Positions 6,681-7,029 of a stretch of 7,029 nt of DNA are shown in pieces; position 1 is the first letter of the stretch; each line of letters opens with the position of its first letter. Where the stretch lies: the NCBI GenBank assembly GCA_026989715.1, contig JALSIU010000008.1:1-7029 (forward strand), in the 5' to 3' direction. The position numbers and the translations under genes are program-made. The stretch is from Methylomonas sp. GTDB lineage: Bacteria; Pseudomonadota; Gammaproteobacteria; Methylococcales; Methylomonadaceae. The notes below the pieces were generated by a model. That model did no database searches, was not told where the DNA came from, and worked only from the letters and a program-made list of their open reading frames with translations.

Positions 6681-7029
6681 TTAGTGCTTCCTTTGATAAA
6701 GATTAACGGCGCGATTATGATCTGCCAAACTGCTTGAAAAACTATGCCGGCCATTCCCTTTAGCAACAAAATATAAACTGGAGCCACTTGCAGGATGCAG
6801 TACGGCATGAATGGCCAGTTGCCCCGGCATAGCGATAGGTGTTGGCGGTAAACCATGAATTCTATAAGTATTGTAAGGTGTCCGGGTGCGTAAATCACGT
6901 TTGCGAATATTCCCCTGATACTGTTCCCCCATGCCATAAATAACCGTTGGATCAGTTTGCAGACGCATCCCCGTTTTTAACCTGCGAATAAAAACACCTG
7001 CAATAATGGGTCGCTCCGCAATATCACCC
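6681..7029 (-). CDS. mltG: endolytic murein transglycosylase MltG, C-terminal part
   Basis: The last 115 codons and stop of MltG (YceG), an inner-membrane enzyme that cuts nascent peptidoglycan glycan strands and is thought to set their length. The gene enters from the right edge and no start lies in the window. The visible part begins at GDIAERPIIAGVFIRRL, then MRLQTDPTVIYGMG, the PYNTYRIHGLPPTPIAMPG stretch, HPASGSSLYFVAKGNGRHSF and a final HNRAVNLYQ, all matching the YceG/MltG domain. By comparison with E. coli MltG, the catalytic Glu of the VEKET motif would lie just beyond the right edge. The TAA stop is immediately followed by the tmk ATG, so the two are co-translated from one mRNA. The family and the partial nature are clear. 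Confidence 0.95.
   Translation of the reverse strand, partial: GDIAERPIIAGVFIRRLKTGMRLQTDPTVIYGMGEQYQGNIRKRDLRTRTPYNTYRIHGLPPTPIAMPGQLAIHAVLHPASGSSLYFVAKGNGRHSFSSSLADHNRAVNLYQRKH

Noticed and set aside
6677..6937. Minus-strand frame of 86 codons over the end of mltG
   Set aside because: The overlapping frame clearly encodes MltG; this one has no recognisable motif.

Overview
This window reads as an ordinary chromosomal segment of an AT-leaning gammaproteobacterium that carries type IV pili. The clues are the gene order mltG-tmk-holB-pilZ, a PilZ of the pilus-assembly type, a 378-residue RlmG very close in layout to the enterobacterial enzyme, and a ComEA-like DNA-binding protein with a Gram-negative signal peptide. 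I cannot name the genus from the sequence alone.

Layout from left to right. Positions 1-181 have no gene but hold two perfect stem-loops. A small secreted ComEA-type helix-hairpin-helix protein (minus strand) follows, with its own sigma70-like promoter just upstream. Next are a YigZ/IMPACT-family protein (minus) and, divergent from it with only 16 bp between start codons, a YdjM-like membrane-bound metal-dependent hydrolase, the only plus-strand gene. The hydrolase converges on and overlaps by 23 bp the end of rlmG (minus). Upstream of rlmG on the minus strand lie selO, pilZ, holB, tmk and the 3' part of mltG, which runs off the right edge.

The right half (4721-7029) is a compact operon read right to left: the mltG stop abuts the tmk start, tmk and holB share one base (TAATG), and holB and pilZ are 2 bp apart. 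It joins cell-wall elongation control (MltG), dTTP synthesis (Tmk), the replicative clamp loader (HolB) and pilus assembly (PilZ). selO (protein AMPylation, redox stress) and rlmG (23S rRNA methylation) follow on the same strand after 64 bp and 30 bp gaps, possibly as a read-through extension. ComEA and PilZ both relate to DNA uptake by type IV pili, so natural competence is a plausible trait of the organism, but that is inference.

I found no mobile element, CRISPR array, tRNA, rRNA or convincing undescribed system. The points most worth a second look are the lysine/serine hexapeptide tail on ComEA, the paired stem-loops at the left edge, a protein-like 26-codon in-frame extension after the yigZ stop, and the very tight divergent and convergent junctions around the hydrolase gene.
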